11,044 nucleotides of DNA from Clostridia bacterium. GTDB taxonomy: Bacteria > Bacillota_A > Clostridia > Christensenellales > Aristaeellaceae. Position 1 is the stretch's first letter. The number at the start of each line of letters is the position of its first letter. Position numbers and translations under genes: made by a program. Below the pieces are notes generated by a model. The model had not been told where the DNA came from. It saw only the letters and a program-made list of their open reading frames with translations, and did no database searches. The DNA lies in contig JAFQGN010000164.1 in the NCBI GenBank assembly GCA_017398245.1, positions 1 to 11,044 on the forward strand, written 5' to 3'. Shown here one piece after another: positions 1-5,174 of this stretch.

Positions 1-17
1 AGAGATAAGCTTGCCAT
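1..17 (-). CDS. 5' end of an unidentified gene, cut by the window edge (possibly a sugar ABC transporter ATPase)
   Basis: Only five codons are visible: ATG at 17-15, then Ala-Ser-Leu-Ser, running off the left edge. The start is well supported. A near-perfect Shine-Dalgarno (AAGGAGGG on the minus strand, about 25-32) sits 7-8 bases ahead of it, and a sigma-A promoter and a hairpin lie further upstream on the same strand. The start Met-Ala-Ser-Leu-Ser is typical of clostridial MsmX/UgpC-type ATPases that energise sugar ABC importers, and such a gene would fit beside araD. Five residues cannot prove this, so the identity is a guess; the existence of a gene start is more secure. It lies downstream of araD in the same orientation, but its own promoter suggests independent expression. 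Confidence 0.5.
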
Positions 18-41
18 TTTTAGAACCCTCCTTAGATTTTC

Positions 42-72
42 AAAAGGCGGTGGGCCCAAGGCGGGCCTCCGC
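42..72 (-). terminator. Leader hairpin followed by a short U-run (possible attenuator)
   Basis: Positions 47-72 fold as GCGG / CCGC outer and GGCCC / GGGCC inner stems with a small internal loop and an AAGGC apical loop (plus-strand reading). On the minus strand the hairpin is followed directly by UUUU (45-42) and then by the Shine-Dalgarno of the gene at 17. It lies downstream of the promoter at 90-118, so it would be in the leader RNA. It may be a weak terminator, an attenuator, or a 5' structure stabilising the mRNA. The short U-run makes strong termination unlikely. Confidence 0.4.
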
Positions 73-89
73 AACAACCTCTGTACAGA

Positions 90-118
90 ATTATAACGTA
101 AAACCGCCCCAAATTCCA
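90..118 (-). promoter_or_regulatory. Sigma-A promoter for the gene starting at 17
   Basis: On the minus strand the -35 is TGGAAT (118-113) and the -10 is a perfect TATAAT (95-90), with a 17-base spacer. Transcription should start near 83, giving a leader of about 65 bases before the ATG at 17. The -35 matches the consensus at only three of six positions, so an activator may help. Confidence 0.6.
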
Positions 119-292
119 GATGTACTTATACACAAAAATTCCGTTTTTCATTTGTTATTCTGGTACACGAAGGCGGTCTCGCCCCATTCTTTGTTGCAAA
201 ATAGCGGCTTATTTTTTACGCAATCATTAAATCCGCATCGTTTTGCCGTATTTTTGCGCCAAATCATCCAGGCCGGATATCGCAAAAACCCT

Positions 293-985
293 TTATTTCT
301 GGCCGTAATACGCATTCGGGCCGTGCTTGCGCGAAAAATGCTTATGCAGAATATGCATCGGCAAATTTCCAGACTCCGGTCGGATCTGATAGGTATACAG
401 CGCCATTTTTGCAACCTCTTCCAGCACCGCCGCGTGATACACGCTCTGCGCTCCGTCCTTGCCCCAGGTGAACGGACCGTGCCCCGCAACCAGCACGCCG
501 GGAGTGTGCACGGGGTTCATCCCCTCAAACGTCGCCGCGATGAGCACGCCGGTCTCCGCCTCGTAATCGCCCTCGGCCTCTTCCTTGCTGACATAGCGAG
601 TGCAGGGCACTTCGCCCGCAAAATAGTCCGCATGCGTAGTTCCGAGGCACGGAATGCCCCTTCCCGCCTGCGCCCAGGCCGTTGCAAAGGGCGAATGCGT
701 GTGCGTGACGCCGTTCACATCGCCAAAAGCGCGGTAGAGTTCCAAATGCGTCGGCCAGTCGGAAGACGGCCTGAGATTGCCCTCCACCCTCTCGCCCGTC
801 TCCAGCGACATCACTACAATATCGTCCGGCGTCATCGTCTCATAGGGCACGCCGCTGGGCTTAATGGCCGCAACGCCGCGCTCACGGTCGGCTTCGGAAA
901 CGTTTCCCCAAGTATACAGCACCAGCCCGCGCCGGTTCAGTTCCATATTCGCTTCCCAAACTCTCTGTTTCAGTTGTGCATACAT
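293..985 (-). CDS. araD: L-ribulose-5-phosphate 4-epimerase (class II aldolase family)
   Basis: Predicted to interconvert L-ribulose 5-phosphate and D-xylulose 5-phosphate, the last step of bacterial L-arabinose breakdown feeding the pentose phosphate pathway; cytosolic and Zn-dependent. The 230-residue product has nearly the length of E. coli AraD (231) and its landmarks: GNVS (27-30), KPSG (42-45), SSDWPTH (74-80), THTH (94-97), TTHADYF (116-122), HGPF (169-172) and a C-terminal NAYYGQ. Expected metal ligands are H95, H97 and H169, with D76 and D120 and a Tyr near 226-227 as active-site residues. I chose ATG 985 because it gives the family length and has GAGGG (996-1000) about 10 bases upstream; in-frame codons run back to 1066, but those 27 residues look nothing like the family. 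It starts 99 bases after the yfbR stop, same strand. The stop is TAA at 293. L-fuculose/rhamnulose aldolases are relatives, but similarity is clearly to AraD. Confidence 0.93.
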   Translation of the reverse strand: MYAQLKQRVWEANMELNRRGLVLYTWGNVSEADRERGVAAIKPSGVPYETMTPDDIVVMSLETGERVEGNLRPSSDWPTHLELYRAFGDVNGVTHTHSPFATAWAQAGRGIPCLGTTHADYFAGEVPCTRYVSKEEAEGDYEAETGVLIAATFEGMNPVHTPGVLVAGHGPFTWGKDGAQSVYHAAVLEEVAKMALYTYQIRPESGNLPMHILHKHFSRKHGPNAYYGQK

Positions 986-1084
986 ATGCAAAATTCCCTC
1001 ATTTCCGATGAATTTTATTCCTTCATTTTCGCGCCGTCCTGCATCCTCATCACGCAATCTTAACATTACAGAACGCCTGTTTTG

Positions 1085-1666
1085 TCAGTTCAGCGCATCG
1101 AGCGGCAGGGCAAAGCTGGGCGCAAACTCTCGCAGGAAGTCCTCCGCCTCCGGCACCTTCATTTCGTGTATCGCCAGAAGCGTGTTCACCTGCGCCTGCC
1201 GGAACTCGTCGTTGCGGTAGCCGGACTCCTCCAGGCACTTTATATATGCGCTGAGCCTGTCCGCTGCCTTCACCAGCTTCCATTCCTCGCTCGTTTCATC
1301 CGGCTTCAGCAGCGGCTCATACGCCGCGCGCATATCGTCCGGCAGATACGACATCAACTGTTCCGTCGCCAGCGCCTCGATCTCCTTGAACGAATCGCGG
1401 ATGGCGGGGTTGAAATACTTGATAGGCGTGGGCAGATCGCCCGTGATCACCTCGGGCGCTTCGTGATACAGCGCCATCGTCGCAACTTTGTTCGCGTCTA
1501 TATTGCCGCCGTAGCGCTCGTTGCGCATCACGGCCAGCCCGTGCGCGATCATAGCGACGATCATCGTGTGCTCCGCGTCGTTCTCCTCCATGGTATTTCG
1601 CATCAGCGACCAGCGGCGGATCAGCCGCATGCGCGCCATATACGCAAAGAAATGACTGGTGTTCAT
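1085..1666 (-). CDS. yfbR: YfbR-type HD-domain 5'-deoxynucleotidase
   Basis: Predicted cytosolic metal-dependent phosphohydrolase that removes the 5'-phosphate from deoxynucleoside monophosphates, helping balance dNTP pools. The 193-residue protein resembles E. coli YfbR (199 residues) throughout: SHFFAYMARM at the N-terminus, R18-W19 (the pair that sets deoxyribose preference in E. coli), AEH with H33, then YHEAPEVITGDLPTP with H68, E72 and D77, KYFNP, and a late AAD with D136. Unusually, residue 69 is Glu (codon GAA at 1460-1462), where the family's HD motif has Asp. ATG 1666 is preceded by AGAGGTGGG (1672-1680) five bases away; an upstream in-frame ATG at 1720 adds 18 residues without family similarity. 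The gene diverges from the thiT transcription unit and precedes araD. Family assignment is secure; retention of full activity with HE is inferred, not shown. Confidence 0.9.
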   Translation of the reverse strand: MNTSHFFAYMARMRLIRRWSLMRNTMEENDAEHTMIVAMIAHGLAVMRNERYGGNIDANKVATMALYHEAPEVITGDLPTPIKYFNPAIRDSFKEIEALATEQLMSYLPDDMRAAYEPLLKPDETSEEWKLVKAADRLSAYIKCLEESGYRNDEFRQAQVNTLLAIHEMKVPEAEDFLREFAPSFALPLDALN

Positions 1667-1713
1667 TAAAACCCACCTCTTGGTAAATTGTTCGTTTCGC
1701 ACGAAAAACCCGC

Positions 1714-1742
1714 TTGACACGGCGGCAAAAAGGCGTTATCCT
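1714..1742 (+). promoter_or_regulatory. Sigma-A promoter for the riboswitch-thiT transcript
   Basis: A perfect TTGACA -35 (1714-1719) and a TATCCT -10 (1737-1742) are separated by 17 bases. Transcription should begin near 1749, just ahead of the TPP aptamer. The element lies about 50-75 bases upstream of the divergent yfbR start, so the two transcription units share a short control region. Confidence 0.75.
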
Positions 1743-1754
1743 TTTCCCAACAAA

Positions 1755-1845
1755 CGCCGCTGGGGGAGCTGAATGGCTGAGAGGGACGGTGCGATCCGTC
1801 CGACCCCGGAACCTGTGTGGGTAATCCCACCGTAGGAAAGCGGGC
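1755..1845 (+). ncRNA. TPP (thiamine pyrophosphate) riboswitch aptamer, THI element
   Basis: The conserved TPP aptamer parts are in order. P1 pairs CCGCT (1757-1761) with AGCGG (1839-1843). P2 pairs GGGG (1762-1766 region) with CCCC (1804-1807). The pyrimidine-binding CUGAGA is at 1777-1782. The P3 hairpin is GGACGG/CCGUCC (1784-1789/1796-1801). GGAACCUG (1808-1815) is followed by the pyrophosphate-arm hairpin GUGGG-UAAU-CCCAC (1817-1830) and CGUAGGA (1831-1837). An intrinsic terminator follows at 1867-1900 and then thiT, so this is an off-switch: TPP binding should favour termination. The class is certain; the switching mechanism is inferred. Confidence 0.97.
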
Positions 1846-1868
1846 AATGTTCTTCCTTGCCGTTTTCC
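1835..1868 (+). promoter_or_regulatory. Candidate antiterminator helix of the TPP riboswitch
   Basis: GGAAAGCGG (1835-1843) can pair with CCGUUUUCC (1860-1868), giving nine pairs including one G-U around a 16-base loop. The left strand includes the 3' side of aptamer P1, so this helix and the ligand-bound aptamer exclude one another. The right strand takes the first two bases of the terminator stem. A competing small hairpin, GGCAA/UUGCC (1843-1847/1857-1861), is also possible. Confidence 0.45.
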
Positions 1869-1900
1869 GCATGCGTTCACAGGGCGTATGCGGTTTTTTT
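1867..1900 (+). terminator. Riboswitch-controlled intrinsic terminator
   Basis: CCGCATGCG (1867-1875) pairs with CGTATGCGG (1885-1893), nine pairs with one G-U and a nine-base loop, followed by seven T (1894-1900). It lies between the TPP aptamer and thiT, the standard arrangement for transcriptional attenuation. About 110 bases separate it from the thiT start. Confidence 0.9.
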
Positions 1901-2009
1901 GTCGGTCTGAGACGTCGCAGCCGGCAAAACGGACATGTAGAATATACCACACCGCACGGTCGTTTGCAACGCGGCTTTTTCGCTGCAGATCAAAAGGAGG
2001 GTATTTCTC

Positions 2010-2687
2010 ATGAAGGAATGGTTCGATGCCAACATCCGCGGCTTCGTCCTCAAGGACATCTTCGGTATGTCCACCCCTGCGCTCATCGCGCTGATCGGCT
2101 TTGTCGTGCTGGGCGTGTGCCTTGTCGCCACCGGCAAGAACAAGAAAAACTGGAACGCACGCAGCCTTTCGCAGGCCGCGCTGTCCATCGCTATCGCGTT
2201 CATCCTCAGCTGTATCCGGCTCTACCGCATGCCCAACGGCGGCTCGGTCGTGCTCTGTTCCATGCTCCCGCTGATCGCCTTTTCCGCCGCTGCGGGCTTT
2301 GGCCGCGGTCTGGTCGCCTGCGTGGCCTACGGCTTTTTGCAGATCGCGCAGGGCGCGTGGATCATCCACCCCGTGCAGGGCTTCCTCGATTACATCGCGT
2401 CCTACGCCATGCTGTGTCTCGGCTGCCTTGCGCCCAAGCTGCCCGTGCCCGAAAATTGGAAGCTGCCCGTTTCCTGCATCATCGCCGCCTTTGGCCGCTG
2501 GCTGATGCACGTGATCGGCGGCGTGGTCTTCTTCTCGGCCGACGCCATCGAAGCCGGTCAGGCCCCGTTTGTCTATTCCGGCCTGTATAACCTCTTCCTC
2601 GCGCCGGAGGCCGTGCTGTGCGCCGTCGTGGCCGCTACGCCCGCGTTCCGCCGCGTCTACTCGCTCATGCAAAAATCCGCCAAATAA
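2010..2687 (+). CDS. thiT: ThiT-type thiamine transporter (ECF transporter substrate-binding S component)
   Basis: An integral membrane protein predicted to capture thiamine and, with a shared ECF module (two ATPases plus EcfT), import it. The 225 residues are highly hydrophobic, with about seven segments: near 22-40, 55-70, 81-98, 100-118, 125-140, 152-175 and 195-210. Family signs are RLYRMPNGGSV (70-80), a Gly-rich helix ending GFLQ (108-111), HPVQGFLDY (120-128), RWLMHVIGG (163-171) and YNLFLAPE (193-200). Classical ThiT proteins are nearer 190 residues; the extra N-terminal helix (about 22-40) is a variant I associate with clostridial homologues. The start is set by AAAAGGAGGG (1992-2001), eight bases before ATG. 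Control by the TPP riboswitch upstream independently supports a thiamine role. No ECF ATPase or EcfT gene is nearby, so it should use a shared (group II) module. A strong terminator follows, making it monocistronic. Confidence 0.92.
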   Translation: MKEWFDANIRGFVLKDIFGMSTPALIALIGFVVLGVCLVATGKNKKNWNARSLSQAALSIAIAFILSCIRLYRMPNGGSVVLCSMLPLIAFSAAAGFGRGLVACVAYGFLQIAQGAWIIHPVQGFLDYIASYAMLCLGCLAPKLPVPENWKLPVSCIIAAFGRWLMHVIGGVVFFSADAIEAGQAPFVYSGLYNLFLAPEAVLCAVVAATPAFRRVYSLMQKSAK

Positions 2688-2704
2688 CTCTTCGATTGTT
2701 CGCC

Positions 2705-2741
2705 AAAGCAGCCCTCCGCCCGTGCGGAGGGCTGCTTTTTT
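2705..2741 (+). terminator. Strong intrinsic terminator of thiT
   Basis: GCAGCCCTCCGC (2708-2719) pairs perfectly with GCGGAGGGCTGC (2724-2735) around a four-base CCGT loop, followed by six T (2736-2741). The flanking AAA (2705-2707) can pair with the first T's. It begins 18 bases after the thiT stop. Confidence 0.95.
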
Positions 2742-2785
2742 CATGCCCGCCTTTCACATCTCCGCCCAGCTTCCTGAAATTACAT

Positions 2786-2815
2786 TTGCGTTTCATATGT
2801 GTTTTATAGGATAAT
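2786..2815 (+). promoter_or_regulatory. Probable promoter of the DUF3810-like gene
   Basis: TTGCGT (2786-2791) and GATAAT (2810-2815) are separated by 18 bases in an AT-rich stretch between the thiT terminator and the next gene. The -35 is poor (three of six); the -10 is good. An independent promoter is expected because a strong terminator lies just upstream. Confidence 0.45.
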
Positions 2816-2842
2816 AACAGTATACAAAAGGAGGGATCTTCG

Positions 2843-3763
2843 ATGCGTTTCGGATGGGCAATGCTTTGGCTGAGCGCGATCCCAGCTTACGTCCTGCGGT
2901 TCCACCGCGCAGCGGCCCAGCTCTGGCAAAATGAACACCTGCCGCGTCTGCGCGCCGGTTTGGCCTCTTTCACAGGCCTCCTCCCCTTCCCCCTGTGCGA
3001 TCTGCTCTTCTCCGGGCTCCTCGCCCTCGTGCTGTATGTCCTTCTGTCGCGCAAAACCACCTTCATCCCTTATACCGCCGCCTTTCTGAGCCTCAGCCTG
3101 AGTATGACTTGGCTCGCCCCCTGCACCCTGAGCAGATCTGCGCCGCCCGTCACCGCCGCTCATCTGCAACAGCTCTGCACTTTCCTTTCCGAAGAGGCAA
3201 CGGCCCTGCACGCGCAGGAACGCCCGTTCGACCGGCAGAACATAGCCGAATACGCCGCGCAGCTTTGCCAAAGCGCCGCCGTGCCCAAACCCGCGCTCTC
3301 CTCTTCCCTGCTCAAAACACTCGGGCTTGCCGGCTGGTGGTCTCCTCTGACGAGCGAAGCGGTCGTCGATATGAGCATGAGCGCGCTGAACCTCCCCTTC
3401 GCGCTCTGTCACGAGCTGATGCACGCGCGCGGCATCGCCGATGAAGCGCAGGCGAACTTTTACGCCTATCAGGCCTGCATGCGCGGAAGCGCAGCCTTCC
3501 AATACTCCGGCGCCATGAACGCGCTGTGGCACTCCATGCGCATGCTGAAAAAGGCTGACCCACACGCGTGGGAGCAGCTCTGCCGCGCAATGAGCGATCC
3601 CGTCCGGCATGATTTCGCCCGCATGAACGGCTTCTCCCAAGCCCCTTCCGGTCTTTTTTCGCGCCTGCAGGACGCCTGCACCGGCCTCTATCTGTTTCTG
3701 ATCGGTTCAGACGGCTACGACGCAATATCCGCATGGCTCGCCGCCGAAATTTTCGCGCAATAA
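2843..3763 (+). CDS. Membrane-anchored DUF3810-like protein with an HExxH metallopeptidase motif
   Basis: A 306-residue protein with probable membrane segments in its first third (about 3-18, 45-69 and 72-93), then a mostly soluble region. The key motif is LPFALCHELMHARGIADEAQANF (184-206): HELMH at 190-194 fits a zinc-peptidase HExxH site, and E201 in the DEAQANF stretch is a candidate further ligand. This 'HELxHxRGI..E.EANF' pattern is typical of DUF3810, a poorly characterised family, usually slightly longer, regarded as putative membrane zinc peptidases. Substrate and role are unknown. The start is fixed by AAAGGAGGG (2827-2835), seven bases before ATG. The gene has its own promoter, follows the thiT terminator, and ends only 14 bases before the -35 of the next gene; no terminator is seen between, so some read-through into the regulator gene is possible. 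Catalytic activity is inferred from the motif only. Confidence 0.82.
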   Translation: MRFGWAMLWLSAIPAYVLRFHRAAAQLWQNEHLPRLRAGLASFTGLLPFPLCDLLFSGLLALVLYVLLSRKTTFIPYTAAFLSLSLSMTWLAPCTLSRSAPPVTAAHLQQLCTFLSEEATALHAQERPFDRQNIAEYAAQLCQSAAVPKPALSSSLLKTLGLAGWWSPLTSEAVVDMSMSALNLPFALCHELMHARGIADEAQANFYAYQACMRGSAAFQYSGAMNALWHSMRMLKKADPHAWEQLCRAMSDPVRHDFARMNGFSQAPSGLFSRLQDACTGLYLFLIGSDGYDAISAWLAAEIFAQ

Positions 3764-3777
3764 AATGCGTAAACTCC

Positions 3778-3806
3778 TTGACGCAGTGAAATGCGTGTGT
3801 TATAAT
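3778..3806 (+). promoter_or_regulatory. Strong sigma-A promoter of the XRE regulator gene
   Basis: TTGACG (3778-3783) and a perfect TATAAT (3801-3806) with a 17-base spacer. Predicted start near 3813, giving a 5' leader of about 60 bases. This is the best sigma-A match in the window. Confidence 0.87.
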
Positions 3807-3829
3807 ATGCCCGTGAAAAGTATGCAATG

Positions 3830-3843
3830 CCGTGCGCGCACGG
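3830..3843 (+). repeat. Perfect 14-base palindrome in the xre leader (operator candidate)
   Basis: CCGTGCGCGCACGG is identical to its reverse complement and lies about 17-30 bases downstream of the predicted transcription start, where a repressor would block transcription. Many XRE-family regulators bind short palindromes near their own promoters, so autoregulation is an inference. In RNA it could also form a short hairpin. Confidence 0.4.
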
Positions 3844-3851
3844 CTTAACCA

Positions 3852-3864
3852 TCCTATTATAGGA
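3852..3864 (+). repeat. Inverted repeat overlapping the xre ribosome binding site
   Basis: TCCTA-TTA-TAGGA places the start of the AGGAGG Shine-Dalgarno (3861-3866) in its right arm. It could act as an operator half-site pair, or in RNA as a weak hairpin partly covering the ribosome binding site. Five A/T-rich pairs with a three-base loop are marginally stable. Confidence 0.35.
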
Positions 3865-3873
3865 GGCTGTATT

Positions 3874-4269
3874 ATGACCTTCGCCGAAAAGCTGCGCATG
3901 CTGCGCAAAGACAGAAAGTTCACCCAGGCGGCCATGGCGCAAATGCTCGGCGTCAGCCCGCGTGCGTATCAGAATTACGAAGAGGGCAAAACCTATCCGA
4001 AGGATTCCTCTCTGTACCAAAAACTCGCTTCTTTTTTCGATGTGACGGTCGATTTTCTGATGAACGAGCAAGACGGCTCTCTTCACACCGCGGCTGATGT
4101 GCGCGGCAGCCGCACCCGTCTGCAGGCGCAGCAGATCCTGCAGGCCGCCGAGGCGCTGTATGCCGGCGGCACCCTTTCCGATGAAGACGAAGAAGCCTTC
4201 TACCAGCATATGCAGAGCATTTACGAGCACGCCCGCCAGCGCAGGGCCGAGGCCGCGCAGAACAAATAA
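3874..4269 (+). CDS. XRE-family helix-turn-helix transcriptional regulator
   Basis: A 131-residue cytosolic DNA-binding protein. Residues 1-62 are a Cro/CI-type domain: FAEKLRMLRKDRKFTQ, then the helix-turn-helix around QAAMAQMLGVSPRAYQNYEEGKTYP (about 18-42), then LYQKLASFFDVTVDFLM, the usual end of the fold. The rest is a charged helical tail with QAAEALYAGGTLSDEDEEAFYQHMQSIY (about 90-117), a pattern known in clostridial XRE proteins that often sit beside ImmA/IrrE peptidases; none is seen here. The start is ATG 3874, preceded by AGGAGG (3861-3866). The frame extends upstream to a GTG at 3832, but that lies in a palindrome without a ribosome binding site. The gene has a strong promoter and two inverted repeats in its leader, suggesting autoregulation, and ends at a convergent terminator. 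Target genes are unknown. Confidence 0.9.
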   Translation: MTFAEKLRMLRKDRKFTQAAMAQMLGVSPRAYQNYEEGKTYPKDSSLYQKLASFFDVTVDFLMNEQDGSLHTAADVRGSRTRLQAQQILQAAEALYAGGTLSDEDEEAFYQHMQSIYEHARQRRAEAAQNK

Positions 4270-4385
4270 ACTTCTGCCATCCGGCTATCGCATCCAAGGC
4301 GCAGTAAAACCGCCGCGAATATCGGCGCAAGTGCTTTCCGGCCCCAGTGTGCTTTTGGGCACGCAGCGCCGACCAATTTTCATAC

Positions 4386-4426
4386 AAAAGCAGCGTCCTT
4401 TCTGCTCGAAAGGACGCTGCTTTTTT
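4386..4426. terminator. Bidirectional intrinsic terminator between xre and the TrmN6-type gene
   Basis: GCAGCGTCCTTT (4390-4401) pairs with AAAGGACGCTGC (4409-4420) around a seven-base loop, with AAAA before and six T after. On the plus strand it ends xre transcription about 120 bases past the stop. On the minus strand it begins only a few bases past the methyltransferase stop, with the flanking A's supplying the U-run. The 4270-4385 stretch between xre and this hairpin shows nothing else I can name. Confidence 0.93.
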
Positions 4427-4427
4427 C

Positions 4428-5174
4428 TCAAAAATCGTATATCCGGCGGTATTCTTCCGTTTCCTCGCCGTTTTCATGGTGCAAAATCAGCGGCGGCAGC
4501 CAGATCAGGCCATCTCCCCCCTGCTTCACGCCCTCGATCAGCAGCAGCTTCGGCGCGCGCACAGATGTGTCCTGCACACAGCGGATCCGCTTCGGCGCGA
4601 TCCGGTTTTCCTCCATCGCGCGCAAAAGCGCCATCGCCCGCGCCGCCGGATACACCACGGCAAAGCGCCCGCCGGTCTTGATCAGTGAAAACGCGGCCCT
4701 GCACAGCTCGTTCGGGCTGCATTCGCCGTCCTGCCGCGCGGTGTTGATCTCCTCGCTCGGGCTGCGCAGAGATGTCGCCGCGTCGTAATACGGCGGGTTC
4801 GAAACCGCAAGATCGTACTTTTCCCGCCCGATCCTCTCCGCCGCCGCGCGCATATCGCAGCAAAACGCCCGCATCCTCTCCTGCATGCCGTTCATTTCAA
4901 TGTTCCGCTGTAGGATATCCGCCGCCCACGGCTGGATCTCAATGCAGTCGACCCGCGCCTTTGGCATACGCGCCACCATCAGCAGCGCGATCACGCCGCT
5001 TCCGGAGCCAAGATCCACGGCATTAGAAAACCTGCGCGCCGCAGCAAAATCCGCCAGAAGCACGCTGTCCGTGCCGTAACGGAACTGCTTTTGCGGCTGG
5101 ATCAGTCGCATCCCCGCGCGCCCGAGCTCCTCCAGCGTTTCGCTCTCCGGTTCAAACCAAATTCTCTCACTCAT
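4428..5174 (-). CDS. TrmN6/YfiC-type tRNA1(Val) adenine-37 N6-methyltransferase (COG4123 family)
   Basis: A 248-residue cytosolic SAM-dependent methyltransferase. The N-terminal ETLEELGRAGMRLIQPQKQFRYGTDSVLLADFA (12-44) is the characteristic opening of YfiC/TrmN6 proteins. Motif I is VDLGSGSG (53-60), the acidic end of strand 2 is EIQ (79-81), and NPPY (126-129) is the catalytic signature of N6-adenine or N5-glutamine methyltransferases. In E. coli the family methylates A37 of tRNA-Val; the exact substrate here is not proven, as related proteins modify other RNAs or proteins. The ATG lies inside the end of the SpoIID-like gene (shared bases ATGAGTGA, 8 bases). No good separate ribosome binding site is visible, so translation is probably coupled to the upstream gene. 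A terminator follows immediately. The start is favoured because the conserved opening begins within the first 15 residues. Confidence 0.87.
   Translation of the reverse strand: MSERIWFEPESETLEELGRAGMRLIQPQKQFRYGTDSVLLADFAAARRFSNAVDLGSGSGVIALLMVARMPKARVDCIEIQPWAADILQRNIEMNGMQERMRAFCCDMRAAAERIGREKYDLAVSNPPYYDAATSLRSPSEEINTARQDGECSPNELCRAAFSLIKTGGRFAVVYPAARAMALLRAMEENRIAPKRIRCVQDTSVRAPKLLLIEGVKQGGDGLIWLPPLILHHENGEETEEYRRIYDF

Noticed and set aside
20..120. A T-box or known riboswitch in the leader before the gene at 17
   Set aside because: No T-box sequence, specifier-loop layout or other riboswitch core could be recognised, and the leader is only about 65 bases.
986..1066. A 27-codon N-terminal extension of araD
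   Set aside because: The extension shows no AraD similarity. The ATG at 985 has a ribosome binding site and gives the family length.
1317..2744. A 475-codon minus-strand open frame running through yfbR, the riboswitch and the thiT region
   Set aside because: It crosses the TPP riboswitch, two terminators and parts of two confirmed genes, so it cannot be a real gene.
3832..3873. An upstream GTG start for the XRE regulator
   Set aside because: It falls within the 14-base palindrome, has no ribosome binding site, and adds residues not seen in the family.
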